This document shows positions 1 through 10,839 of a stretch of DNA of 64,000 nt, piece after piece; position 1 is the stretch's first letter; each line of letters starts with the position of its first letter. This DNA comes from Adineta ricciae. Its lineage: Eukaryota; Rotifera; Eurotatoria; Adinetida; Adinetidae. Both the position numbers and the translations under genes were made by a program. The stretch is from the NCBI GenBank assembly GCA_905250025.1, contig CAJNOJ010000233.1:62001-126000 (forward strand). The letters are read 5' to 3'. The notes under the pieces were generated by a model, which made no database searches, was not told the origin of the DNA, and saw only the letters and a program-made list of their open reading frames with translations.

Positions 1-164
1 TTATAATACTTGCTCGACGCATAACCCTCTTTTCAGTAGAGGGAGCAACTACCGAAGTTTCTCCTAGTCATCGATGTCGATCGATTTCTGAGCTGTTCAA
101 TGGAACATTCGTTCATCAACACCTATTGAAACGTATAAAATACTATCATATTCCATGTAAACAA

Positions 165-1165
165 CAACTTCAGTTAATTTGTGTTTACGCGATATTGACC
201 GCGCCACTAATTGTTATGAATTTGATCATAAAATGAAGTACGATTGTAAAGGGGACAATATCTGCGAAAACGATGAGTTTTGCTTTCAAGACAATCCCAA
301 ATGCTCGACACTGTTGAGTTACGCTTGTAAACGATGTTATTTTGGATGAAGATGTTAACTTTCGACGAAAGGCTCGGTGCTTTCTTTGGAAATAATTCTA
401 CGCTATCATATTCATACAAATACTGGTATTAGTCGACAACTTACTATCATCAAAGTTGCAATAATACCCATCGCAGTATTCTTTCTTGTCAAACTTTTCG
501 AGGAAAAGAAGCATGTACTGTTGGTTGTGGTCTTTATCTTTATGCAACATCAATTATATCGATCGCTGTCACAGTTATATTAACTTTAAGATTTGTATTT
601 CTCTTAACAGTGCATATGTGTGCTATCGAAAACCAGATTTGCCTGCATTTCCACTGTTTGTCGATAGACTTTTTACTTCGATTTATTTTGAGCACTAACG
701 ATTGGCTTACTGCTTGTGTTACCATCGAACGTGCAGTTATATAGTGTATCAAAAGGAGCTAATTTTAAGAAAGCGAAAATTAAACAAATAGCAAAATGGA
801 TGATTTTGATTACCCTTCTATTCAGTAGTTTGACGTATATTCACAATCCAGTCCATTATTATCTTATTGACGATAAAGAAGAACAGCGTACCTGGTGCGT
901 TCGTGGATACTGATCATCCGTGCAACAATTCGATAGGTTCTTGAATATCTTTGATTTCGCTGCACCGTTTATAATCGAAACATTTACAAAACCAAATTCA
1001 ACGATTCAAACATCTACTTAATATTACCTTGTATTCTCATTTTACTAGCTGTTCCTCGTCTAAGTGTATCGCTTCTGTCGGGATGTATGAAATTATAACA
1101 TTGATGGTGTTATTTGTAGTATTTGTTTTACCATCCGCAGTCTATAAAGATGAATTTACTAAGTC
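165..1165 (+). pseudogene. Decayed EGF-like/7TM receptor gene (copy A)
   Basis: Broken remains of a receptor with a Cys-rich, EGF-like ectodomain (Cys pattern at about 230-350, including the stretch CENDEFCFQ) followed by seven-helix fragments. Recognisable pieces lie in all three plus frames: a segment at about 375-580, a helix-rich piece at 745-900 containing AKWMILITLLFSS, and a last-helix piece near 1030-1165 ending PSAVYKDEF-like. Several frameshifts and stops are needed to follow it, and about 55 bp present in copy B (near 12955-13010) are missing here near 980. It is clearly the same locus as 12140-13190. The family is from memory of bdelloid 7TM families and was not searched. Upstream of 165 the two copies are unrelated. 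Confidence 0.6.
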
Positions 1166-1311
1166 AGTCGGTTGCATCTGGCATCGATCATTATAGTGTG
1201 TTTTAAGTCAATCTCTCGTTTATTGAAATGTCAATGTTAAAACAAAAAGAAATACAAAAAAGGTTTCTGCATACTTTCATATAAGTTCAGTTATGAATTC
1301 TTTGGTTATGA

Positions 1312-3027
1312 TTAATTCCGATTGATCCAAATAAATAATAGCCGAGGATTGTACTCAGCATCAAAACTACCAACTATATCCAAACCAAGTTTTTCCAGTT
1401 CATTTCCAATCGAAGATATTTGATAATTCTTGCAAAAGACATCAATTTGTAGATATGTTAATTTAGGTAGATATTTAATTAAAAATAGAGTTTCTAATTC
1501 GTTTACAGTACAGTAAAGTTGTTCAAGGTTATTAAATATGTTACAGAATTGTTCCAATTGAATCGAGTTTTGAAACCGATTAAAAACAAAGAACTCCAGT
1601 TTTCGAATACATTTATTGAAATATTTACATAGTTCACCATCTTCAATCCAATGTCTTAGATCATCTAAGTAAACGCCTAATGATGTTAAATCTCTCGCAG
1701 ATTTGAATATTTCCACGAGTATACCTGATGTTTCGAATTTAAAATGTTGTAATAAACTCAAATGTTTAATATTTGCTAAATTAACTGTCATTTGCAGACA
1801 TCTGAAATCTGAATATTTCATTTTTAGAGGATTATCACGAAATAAAGAACATGTGCTTGCAAGTGATAACGAATCTACATTAGAAAAATGATATTGATTT
1901 TTTTCTTCTAATATCACAGGTTCGATTGTTAAGTATTTCACATGATCAAATGTGTTCATATAATTAACTATGTCATTATAATGTCTATCACGATCAAGTC
2001 GAATCATAAAGCTTTTCGATGGATATGGTATTGTATAAATTGTTACGTAAGATCTTGTCATCATATATTCCGTATACGGAAAGCTATTCTGAAATCGTTT
2101 CAAAATTTGTTCATCATTTTCGCTGCGATTGGTGTAATCAATAGAAAATATGAATTGAAATTTTTTTAGATGTCTTAATGAAGAAATCATCAGGTTTTTC
2201 CATCTATCGACATTTATGATATTTGGTCGACAACAATTCAATATTGATAACTTTTCTAAATTTGGTGTTCGTTCTAACAATTGAAAAAGATGATCTATTT
2301 CACCTTCAAATGAGTCAATATGTAGAGTTTGAAGATTAATCGCAGGATTAGTCAAATTTACTGCAGTTGGAGGAGAAGTAGTGGAAGGAACTTCCCCTAT
2401 TCGCAAATGTTTTAATTTTAATGCACTGGCGAGTGTACCGAATAGATCGGTTGAATAACATCGGTTTATTGATAAATATACAAGTGATGGAAAGTGAATA
2501 TTTGAAGCCCATTGTTGGTAGTATTGAAAAGTTAGCTTTAATATTTGTATTTGTGACATCGTTGCTAATAGAGACATCATATTGTCTCTTATAAAACTAT
2601 CACCCATAAAACTATCAATCATCCGCAAACAAGATAGTTTAGATAATAATGGTAAAGTTAAGCAAATACATTTCCAATTGACTTGTGTTGTATGATGAAA
2701 AGTTAATGAACGAAGATTTGGAAAATCTGTTAAGGAACATTTTGAAAGGAATAAATGAGCCGGATAACAAGTACTTTTGTTGGATAAGTATAATGAATGA
2801 AGTTGAGTTTTCATTGTTTGTTCAATCGATAACTTTTGACAGAATTGTTCACATTGAAATTTACTTGGAATATTTTGAAAATTTAAATGAAATGGAATAT
2901 TTCGTATAAGACGATTAAAACGATGATTTAATTGATCAAATGAATGAAATATATGAATAATATTCAAATATTGAAAGCACTGAAATAATATTTCATTTGC
3001 TAAAAGTTCAAATGTCGTTAGCGGCAT
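1312..3027 (-). CDS. F-box/leucine-rich protein (copy A)
   Basis: Intact, intronless 571-aa protein. Residues about 5-45 form an F-box (NEILFQCFQYLNIIHIF then a conserved Asn-Arg-Phe), the Skp1-binding motif of SCF ubiquitin-ligase adaptors. The rest is Leu-rich with irregular LxxLxL strands, consistent with a substrate-binding LRR-like region. The start is the ATG at 3027, directly before the F-box. It differs from its colinear copy at 13342-15057 at about 44 of 571 residues by my count, with no frame breaks in either, so both look functional or recently so. Known for the family: cytosolic or nuclear substrate adaptor. The substrate cannot be inferred. Bdelloids carry many such genes. Confidence 0.85.
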   Translation of the reverse strand: MPLTTFELLANEILFQCFQYLNIIHIFHSFDQLNHRFNRLIRNIPFHLNFQNIPSKFQCEQFCQKLSIEQTMKTQLHSLYLSNKSTCYPAHLFLSKCSLTDFPNLRSLTFHHTTQVNWKCICLTLPLLSKLSCLRMIDSFMGDSFIRDNMMSLLATMSQIQILKLTFQYYQQWASNIHFPSLVYLSINRCYSTDLFGTLASALKLKHLRIGEVPSTTSPPTAVNLTNPAINLQTLHIDSFEGEIDHLFQLLERTPNLEKLSILNCCRPNIINVDRWKNLMISSLRHLKKFQFIFSIDYTNRSENDEQILKRFQNSFPYTEYMMTRSYVTIYTIPYPSKSFMIRLDRDRHYNDIVNYMNTFDHVKYLTIEPVILEEKNQYHFSNVDSLSLASTCSLFRDNPLKMKYSDFRCLQMTVNLANIKHLSLLQHFKFETSGILVEIFKSARDLTSLGVYLDDLRHWIEDGELCKYFNKCIRKLEFFVFNRFQNSIQLEQFCNIFNNLEQLYCTVNELETLFLIKYLPKLTYLQIDVFCKNYQISSIGNELEKLGLDIVGSFDAEYNPRLLFIWINRN

Positions 3028-3370
3028 TGTGATAAAAATTTCTCGAATGTGAAATATCTTGTTCGTTTATACACATATTTAGTGACTCATGTTAACTTTT
3101 TATGTTTTTCAAGTCATTACGCAACGTCCTTGAAGATATGACGTTGATAGTGGGTGACAGAGAATTCGAGTACTGTTATTCAGTGGGTAAATGATAACGT
3201 TCTGCACACAGTCAGTTATTCATTTGGAGACACAATCGATTCGGGCGGGATCCAGTCGAACTCGTAAAGCCATCACTTTTCTTTCTCCAATAAGAGGCGT
3301 TGTTATTATGATAAAGCAAAAACGAAATATCGCGAGTACAAGATCGCGCTAAGCTTATCTAAAGCGTTGG

Positions 3371-3382
3371 TTATATATATAA
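3371..3382 (+). promoter_or_regulatory. Candidate TATA box before cathepsin fragment (A)
   Basis: TTATATATATAA lies about 35 bases before the ATG at 3416 and is kept identically at 15401-15412 in the second copy. It probably is the relic core promoter of the cathepsin-like gene. Confidence 0.4.
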
Positions 3383-3415
3383 GTATTGCCGTGATTGTTA
3401 TTGTATACATCGACA

Positions 3416-3643
3416 ATGAAAGCTTTGATTTTGTTATGCGCGTTTCTTATCAGCGAACATTGTTTCCCAACATCGAATGAATCCTGGTTGTTATTCAATC
3501 GTGTTTTTTAAAAAACAATACTCTTCGGATGAAGATCAACTCAACCGGTTTGTTAGAATTATCAAATTTCGGTATAAATAAAAGAAGTAACTTAAATCTT
3601 TTCATAGTCGTCAAATTTGGGAAGCAAATCTAGCGATGATTAA
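3416..3643 (+). pseudogene. 5' end of a cathepsin L-like protease gene (A)
   Basis: ATG at 3416 opens a signal peptide (MKALILLCAFLISEHC) followed by ESWLLF and, in another frame, KKQYSSDEDQLNR. A GT-AG intron at 3548-3607 then joins to RQIWEANLAMIN. This matches the I29 propeptide inhibitor domain of papain-family cysteine proteases (W..F, then R..W..NL..I). A frameshift lies between the two parts of exon 1. The reading stops exactly at the TTAA target of the piggyBac-like element, and no mature protease domain follows. Copy B (15446-15615) has lost most of exon 1. Known role of the family: secreted or lysosomal proteolysis. Here it is a dead fragment. Confidence 0.65.
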
Positions 3644-5588
3644 CCCTAGTACTCCGAGCCTATTTTAAGCGCTATACTAACAACACTTCTCTTTATCGAG
3701 TGACTTCTTTACTCTTGCATCAATGTCCCGAGGGGAAAGCAGTCCCACCCCCCCCCCCCCCTAGGAATCGAAGATTTTATATTTTCTGATCGTAAATAAA
3801 AAATTTTTTTTTGGCTGCGTAGAATTTTCATTTGGTTCTGGTTCTTGTAGATTCTTTACCATCGGATAACCAACAATACCTAACGCATTTTCAACATCTT
3901 TATTCAGAAATGTCGACGTTTTTGAACGAAAAATCAAAAGATTTTATACTAAACTGAGTCCTAGTTCTTCCAGGAATAATCGACGTTGATATTTTTTATT
4001 TTGATCCCATTGAGGGGCTTTCGCCTTCCATACGATCAGAGCATTTATAGTGGCAATATCTATCATTCCATAAAAGACGCAAAGTGGTCATCGCCTTGTA
4101 CCTCGTTTAACCTATAGAAAATGAAATGTAGAAATGTAAAAGAAAAAAAAAATTTACCGTATACTTATGACACATTTGATGAACAGTATCAACAGCTCCC
4201 TTTGTTTTATTATAATCCAAAACAATAATTGGTTTTCCAGTTTTCATATCCACCTGATTATCATGATGTTTTGAACAAAGTAGTAATACAACTTTATTTT
4301 GTTTGGGCACAAATGATACTACAGTTAAACCGTCATGAAAATCAAAGAGTGAAGGACCAATTTCACGTTTTCTGTTTGACTAGAATTCCATAGATATTTC
4401 TGGTTTATTTTTTCGTAATGTTCCTATAAGAGTCAAGTTCTTCATTTGAAGTTCTTTGTTCACTTCTTTCCCTTTCTTCTCTTGTTGTTTTATCATCAAA
4501 TCTTAAGCAGGAGATAATTTTTTCAAAACATTCTCTTGACATAGTGGCTTCGAATATAGGAGACTCTAACGGATTTCTTCTCTATATGGATTTAATGACT
4601 TTCTTCGATTTTCATAATAAACCACCAAGTAATAAAAGTCCAATAAAAGCTATTATTTCCATCATTGTTATTTCTTCTGTCTTTCCATTAGAAGTAGTAT
4701 TTCGAATATGTTCCATACTTGAATAAATCAAAATTTTGTGTATGATTTTTTCCGACATAAAACACAAATGAATCTTCAATAGATGATACATTTTCAGTGA
4801 ATCCAGTAGGTACAGTTTTCTCGTTTGTATCATTTGAAGAGCTTATTTTCGTCGAAGAGGACGGAATTGAGGACCAGATAATTCCAGATTTAGAACTATA
4901 TAAACTCCTTTCTGTAGAATCGTCGTCCAATTTAAGATTTTCTAAATCAGTTTCATCATCTTCTTCTGATGTTTGACTTTCAGCATTTTCTGTTTCCGAA
5001 CCGATATCTTGATCGTAAAGGTCTTCATCATCACTTTCATCTTCAATCCAACTGTTCATAATTGTTTTCATAATATTCTGAGCAATTTATTCAGCGTGTA
5101 TAAGAAAAAAAAATTTTTATCTATAAATGAAAGGTAAATAAAGACGCACTAGATAAATTACTATCAGCTAAAAGAATAAATATGCATATGAAGGTAAACA
5201 TTTAAAAAAATCATCAATAGATATGACTTTAAAAAGAGAGGCAAGTCTCATCTTCGATCCATAAATGAATGAATCATCTATCATCTTAATTGGCTAAACA
5301 GAAACCAAACAAATTTTTTAAAAGCAGGTGGTGTAACACTCCCAGGAATATCGAAAATTTTTGTGTTTTTTTTGAAAAAATTTATGATTTACAGATTTTT
5401 TCTTTGTTCGAGCGGGGGAGGGGGGACGCAAAGTGTCCCTCCCCCTTCCCTCTCGACATCCTTAGACATTTTCCCTTGCCCCCTGAATACTAGTTGGTTT
5501 AGAAAACTAGGATATAACAAAATATTTCTTTTGTATTTTCACATTTTTACATATGGGTAAAAAATGACCCAGGCTCGGAGTACCAGGA
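3644..5588 (-). mobile_element. piggyBac-like DNA transposon, internally deleted (A)
   Basis: Flanked by TTAA on both sides (3640-3643 and 5589-5592), the hallmark target duplication of piggyBac. The 17-bp terminal inverted repeats (3644-3660 CCCTAGTACTCCGAGCC; 5572-5588) match at 15 of 17 positions. G/C-run subterminal inverted repeats occur at about 3725-3762 and 5410-5470. The transposase reads on minus: acidic N-terminus (from 5059), and the core piece NLTLIGTLRKNKPEI to VDTVHQMCHKYTV at 4456-4170. Compared with copy B it lacks about 310 bp of the core, including the first two catalytic Asp regions, and about 165 bp encoding the C-terminal Cys-rich finger. It cannot be autonomous. It is shared with copy B at the same site, so insertion preceded the A/B split. 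Confidence 0.88.
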
Positions 5589-5589
5589 T

Positions 5590-6044
5590 TAATCGACATT
5601 GTTCAATCGAAGATTGAATGCAAACTTCAAGATCTTGAACCAAAACTTATACCAATTCCACTTACAGAACAAACATTTCAGGTTGACGTTGGTGATCTCA
5701 TTCCAAAAGATAAGAAACCGAAATCGAATCAAAAGACAGTTTTATCAATTAAACAATGTGCATTACCACTTGTACCTGCTTATTGTATTACAACACATAA
5801 AAGCCAAGGTCAAACATTGAGCAAAGTAGTTATTGATTTAAAATTGCTGAATGAAACTGACGATATTGCAGCAGTATACGTACCACTATCTCGTGTAAAA
5901 CGTTTGGCCGATCTAGCTATTCTACGACCATTTGATAATAAAGTTTTGCTGATGAAACCATCTAAATTTCAAGTTGCTGAAATGGAGAGACAGGATCAAC
6001 TGTTTTTCAATATACGATCACGTTTTCCGAAATGGTTTCAATGA
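5590..6044 (+). pseudogene. Pif1-like helicase C-terminal fragment (A)
   Basis: Open frame running from the edge of the piggyBac-like element to TGA at 6042-6044, about 150 aa without its own N-terminus. It carries the late superfamily-1 helicase motifs of Pif1 proteins: AYCITTHKSQGQTL (Ser-Gln-Gly-rich motif) and AVYVPLSRVKRLADLAIL (final Arg motif). Walker A/B motifs are absent, so it is a fragment, possibly from a Helitron-type Rep/helicase gene (inference). The first 130 bp are far more diverged from copy B than the rest. Confidence 0.7.
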
Positions 6045-7310
6045 ATCATATGTATAATAAGATAACTGTTACTTCGTTTATCAGTTTGTACAATATATAA
6101 TTTGAATTTTGCATAAATTTTTCATTATCTTTGATTGAATTATGGAATTTCTACATTTTAAAATTCTTTAAAATCGAGATTATTTTGCTTTTCTAATTGT
6201 GTTCTGTATGTTGACACAGATATTGATTTATTCTGTTCATTTCTCTTTCGTTTCATAGAATATAAAACAAATTTATTTTATGCAGTTGATTAGCGAAGCT
6301 CTGAATCAAATCTTTGCAGCTGTCATTTGATTTATATTACGTTTTTAAAATTCTTACAAAATGACTTAAAGGATTATAAGGTAAAAAAGGACTATGACTA
6401 GTACGTAATAATCAAGTTTACATTAATATGAATAATTTCAGCAAGAGAAAACATTTAAAGTTACTTATTCAGTCGAGTGATACTAGTTTTAATGGATGGG
6501 ACATACTTAGTGAAACAGTTTTTAGCTAACACATCGCTTGTTCGTGCTAGCTTCACACCGATAATTGTTTGCGATTGTTTTCCATTAAAAATTGAAATGT
6601 TTTATAAAATATGAAGATCAGCTCTTCTTTTTTCTCTTCAATTGACATTCAGAAAGAATTGGAGAAGAAGATGTTGAAATTTTCAAACATGAATATAAAT
6701 GTGACAAAAGACAGCAAGTTTTTCTTTCTTTGTCAAAGAAAAATTCTTTTCATCAAAAAAGAGAAAAGTCAAATCTTTTATTTGTCTTCTCGCATAGGAA
6801 AGTGAAAATCTCTCAACAAAATTCTTCATTTTCACCTCAACTTCTTCTTCACAGATCATTTTCATATTGAGAATCATTTTTGTTCAACTTTTTCCTTGCA
6901 ATTTTTTACAAGTTTTCATCAGTTCGCATGTTTATCGTCGAATCATCACAATTTACAATACTTTTCGAAAATCAAAAACTCTTTCGCAAAATTCTTTCTT
7001 TCTTCATTTTCTTGTCAAATCTAATCAATTTCAACAGATAATCGAATTTAACACATAGTTTTATCGAAAAGCCAACTTTTGAACTTGATTTTCATCACCG
7101 TTCGATTTATTCTCTGAAATTTCTCCGTTCTCATTTCGTTGAAAATTCAAAAGAAGATCAAAAACAAATATTTTCAAACATTCTCTCGTTTTTCAGTTCA
7201 ACAAATTTCTTGTTTGTTGGTAAAATTTCAACAAAAATCTTATCTTTTCAATTTGCCACTTTTTTTTAAAAACAAAAGAAATTCAAGTTCAACTTCAAAA
7301 TCGTTTTTCG
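6045..7310. other. T-rich intergenic stretch with fold-back repeat fragment (A)
   Basis: No convincing gene. AT-rich sequence with many TTTTC and GAAAA runs, ending at the stop of the Kelch gene. At 6481-6562 it holds one arm of the fold-back repeat seen complete at 24988-25372 (shared motif GTGCTAGCTTCACACCGAT). The same stretch in copy B is 18556-19768, with small indels. Confidence 0.6.
6481..6562 (-). repeat. Single arm of fold-back repeat family R2 (A)
   Basis: Matches the right arm of the 24988-25372 inverted repeat, sharing 'ggGacatacttagt' and the end 'gtgctagcttcacaccgat'. It is present also in copy B at about 19018-19098, so it predates the A/B split. Confidence 0.6.
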
Positions 7311-10300
7311 TCAATAGATCTCAGCACTACTCAGAGTAATACTACCATTCTTTCCACCGACGACTAAGACCTTTCCACTAGATAATATCCATGCTGTGTG
7401 TGAATCTCGTGCAGCACGCATATTTCCAGTTCTTGTCCAACTACCTGTTGATGCATCATACAATTCAGCACTATTCAGAGAAACACTACCAGTCTCTCCA
7501 CCAGCGACTAGGACTTTTCCATTTGATAAAATCGATGCTGTATGTGTGTCTCGTGCAACACTCATATTTCCAGTTGCTGACCAATTACCTGTTGATGGAT
7601 CATACAGTTCAGCACTATTCAGAGAAACACTACCAATGGTTCCACCAGTGGCCAAGACTTTTCCATTTGATAAAACCGATTGCGTATAACTATATCGTGC
7701 AACACTCATACTTCCAGTTGCTGCCCAATTACCTGTTGATGCATCATACAATTCAGCACTACTCAGATCAACACTACCAGTGTATCCACCAGTGACTAAG
7801 ACTTTTTCATTTGATAAAATCGATGCCTTGTGACCATATCGTGCAACACTCATACTTCCAGTTGTTGTCCAACTACCTGTTGATGGATCATACAATTCAG
7901 CACTATTCAGATAACCACTATCACTTAATCCACCAGTGACTAAGACTTTTCCATTTGATAAAACCGATTGCGTATGAGCATATCGCCCAACACTCATAGT
8001 TCCAGTTGTTGTCCAACTACCTGTTGATGGATCATACAATTCAGCACTATTCAGATGAACACTACCAGTGTATCCACCAGTAACTAAGACCTTTTCATTT
8101 GATAAAATCGATGCTTGAGGAGATTTCCGCACAACACTCATAGTTCCAGTTGTTGTCCAATTACCTGTTGATGGATCATACAATTCAGCACTATTCAGAA
8201 TAGCACTACCAGTGTATCCACCAGCGACTAGGACTTTTCCATTTGATAAAACCGATGCTGCATAACTATATCGCGCAACACTCATACTTCCAGTCGTTGT
8301 CCATGCTAAACAAAACAAAAACAAATTCAAAACTCTATTTTTTCCTTCTGCAAAATTTTCAATCGAAAATTATTTGTTTTTCTTTAATTTTCCAGTAGTG
8401 TCAAATTCGAAACTTGAATTCAAGTATTCAACTATCTCTTTGAGTGTTTAACTATTATACTTGAACTAGTGGGGGGTGCCCAGTCGGTAATAAGGAATAT
8501 CTATGTCGAACGTATTAGGTGTTGAAAAACTGCAATAGATAGAATAATCAATATACTTCAAATTTCTACGCTTGCGGTCCCTATCTTTCTCGCCGGCCGT
8601 CGAACAAAGCAGCAGTTTAAGTTATATCTCATTATGGAAAAGAGTTGCGGGAGCTAATTTCTGCATCAGAATTTATTCACATTTCCTTTTTTTCTCCGAT
8701 ATTCATTCTCCATTTCAGTCGTTCACACAACTGTCATAATATCACTACGCTGGGTATCCAAAGCTGAACGTTTCGATACAGTAGGGTAACGAAATAGACT
8801 TGATTGACTGATATTGTTACCCGATACTCAAACAGAATCCTACAGACCACGGAGGAGCTAAAAAGCTGGGCCTATAAGTGCAGTACGATGTGAGAGCGCT
8901 GGAGACCCCGATTAGTCTACTACAGATTCCTAACATTCTACGTTGGGATTCTACAAAGCGTTTCTACGCCAGCATAACAAACCTATCGAAAGCCTCCATG
9001 TGAAATATTGTGCCACCTATGGCACGCCGTTTTCGATCTATTTCTAATTGAATACTACAATTCATGACCAAATTTACTCAAATTCCTCGTGTGGAGATAT
9101 AGACATCTCCGTTTTGGGATAGATACCCGGGATATTGGTATTATGACATCACTCGTCGTTCATTTATCCACCTCATTCGCATTCTCACGTGATTTAATAC
9201 TTTATACCCTTTGAATTCACCCTCACCCACCTCAAGATTTATCTTAATCGTTTGAAATTGTGTAATACTATTGTTGAGTTGCTTAGGTTGCCTGTGACAT
9301 GCACAGAACTGTCATCGATATAGAGAACATGTGGATTGTTCTCTGTGAGCGCGCAGACTGCCTCTGGCCGCCTTCGCTAATCAGTTTCTCAGTGTTGGAT
9401 TATGTAACAAACCGAACACATTCTCAATCAGAAGATACGCGCATCACGCACCCCACACTCATCAAGAGAGATCCCTACCGACAGTCACCCACCCACTCAT
9501 CCTCATTCAGTGTTCGAATAATTAAATTGATAGTTGAATTCTATTTTCAAGTTTAACACGTACGAATAGGAGCAAGCCCTGTAATTGAAGTGAGATGTCA
9601 GCAGTTCAAGCGAAAGACCATGCTCGTCATCTTTTTCATGACCAACGGACCACTACAGATGCATGAAATACCTTCGAGAACACCGCTCAATGCTGTTTAT
9701 TATTGAGACGTATGTTTATCCCAGTTGGCAAGAAGAGTGCACAAGAAAAGATCCCTCTCAACGATTACATACCAGTAGTTGCTGAAGTCGTACTTGACGT
9801 TGAGGTTGATGTTGAAGTGAAGGTGGAGCTTGTGCTTGATGTAGATGACGATGAAGTTGACGTTGAAGTTGATGTCGTAGTGGACACTTTTTTGTGAAAA
9901 AAAGACAATTAATTAAACGAAAGAAAAAAAGTTTTATAAGTGTGAACTAAAGATTAGTCTTTTTCGTGTAATCACCGAGGATCTTTCGAATCATTGAGTT
10001 TCAGTGAGAGCAAAGAACATTACGTTTTTTTCGAAATCATTCATACCTACACCCTCAAAATACAACAATTTATTTGATGGAAGAAATGTTTATATTTCTA
10101 TCCGTGTCTACTATACGATTTCTTTTAATGACAATTGAAAGCCTTCTTTATTTAGATACGACATTAGATAACAGGAAATATTGGTGATAAAAACAGACTA
10201 ACTAGTTTTTCAGTATGTCATCTTCTAGAACTTTCGCAATCAATCTCTTTCGTATACTTTTGTTGCAGAAAATGTGCTCTTTTTAAGGAAAAAAGCTCAA

Positions 10301-10730
10301 CGTGCTACCACATTCTATTGCAAAGTTATAGCAGAGACAAAATTAACGGGAACTTTTTGTCTCTTTGTATATCTAACATGAAGTATTTGTACTAACCAGG
10401 CGGTACTCGAGTTCCACTTTGAACAATCAATGAAATTACATTCGAATTGGCCAACATATTTGTATTCTGAAGCAATGCATCAGTAAATAACCGACAAGTC
10501 AACGTTGATTGATAAAAACTGGCTGCTTTACATTGAAGTGACGATAGACACGCTATTTGACATATGAGAACATCTTTCGCCGTTTGATTGACGTACGATG
10601 TACAAGTGGTATTAACACATTGAAATTCCAAACTGTGAAATACAAACATCTTTGCTGATCGCATATCTTGTGCAACGAATTGTTCAATAAGAAGAAACAA
10701 AAGCATAAGATACATTCCTCTTCGAGACAT
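7311..10730 (-). CDS. Secreted PAN/apple - Ser/Thr linker - Kelch protein (A)
   Basis: Three-exon gene read on minus with agreeing phases. Exon 1 10397-10730: ATG at 10730, signal peptide (MYLMLLFLLIEQFVAQ), then a PAN/apple-like domain with the Cys spacing expected (CQIACLSSLQCKA, later CRLF). Exon 2 9773-9886: a Ser/Thr-only linker like a mucin stalk. Exon 3 7311-8305: seven about 47-residue Kelch repeats, each W-TTG-M-ARYSH followed by SNGKVLVTGG and NSAELYDPSTG, giving a seven-blade propeller. All junctions are phase 1, GT-AG; total about 480 aa. The 1.47-kb intron between exons 2 and 3 contains repeat R1. Expected role: extracellular ligand or glycan binding (inference). The copy at 19769-22422 lacks exon 1 because the assembly breaks there. 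Confidence 0.72.
8471..9560. repeat. Interspersed repeat R1, full copy in Kelch intron (A)
   Basis: About 1.1-kb non-coding block inside intron 2 of the Kelch gene, present at the same place in copy B (about 21017-22100). It is defined as a repeat because a shorter diverged version, missing the middle, lies at 22696-23033. No coding potential or clear terminal repeats were seen. Borders are approximate. Family unknown; it could be a non-autonomous DNA element. Confidence 0.5.
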
Positions 10731-10803
10731 CACTATTATAAAACTGTTAGTTAGAAAACGATTCTCTCGATATGTAACGTTTTTAATCTAATGAAAGAAA
10801 AAA
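10632..10803. repeat. 172-bp segment identical to 23035-23206, abutting an assembly N
   Basis: Runs from inside exon 1 of the PAN-Kelch gene to the single N at 10804. The same 172 bases follow the N at 23034 without a difference that I can find. This is best read as the overlapping ends of two contigs that belong next to each other. Confidence 0.85.
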
Positions 10804-10804
10804 N
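10804..10804. other. Assembly gap base (N)
   Basis: A single N, after which the sequence changes abruptly to material unrelated to what follows the homologous point at 23206. Likely a scaffold join. Confidence 0.9.
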
Positions 10805-10839
10805 ACGACCGTTGTTTTCTCGTCCTCTTATTTATTATA

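Noticed and set aside
3747-3762. C-run as a sequencing artefact only
   Set aside because: Its length may be inaccurate, but a corresponding C-rich stretch is present in the second element copy, so the feature itself is real.
7391-7795. Plus-strand open frames over the Kelch exon
   Set aside because: Shadow of the repeated minus-strand Kelch units; their periodicity follows the 141-bp repeat.
9703-9897. Acidic Val/Asp/Glu-rich plus-strand protein
   Set aside because: It is the antisense of the Ser/Thr linker exon, which has fitting splice sites on minus.
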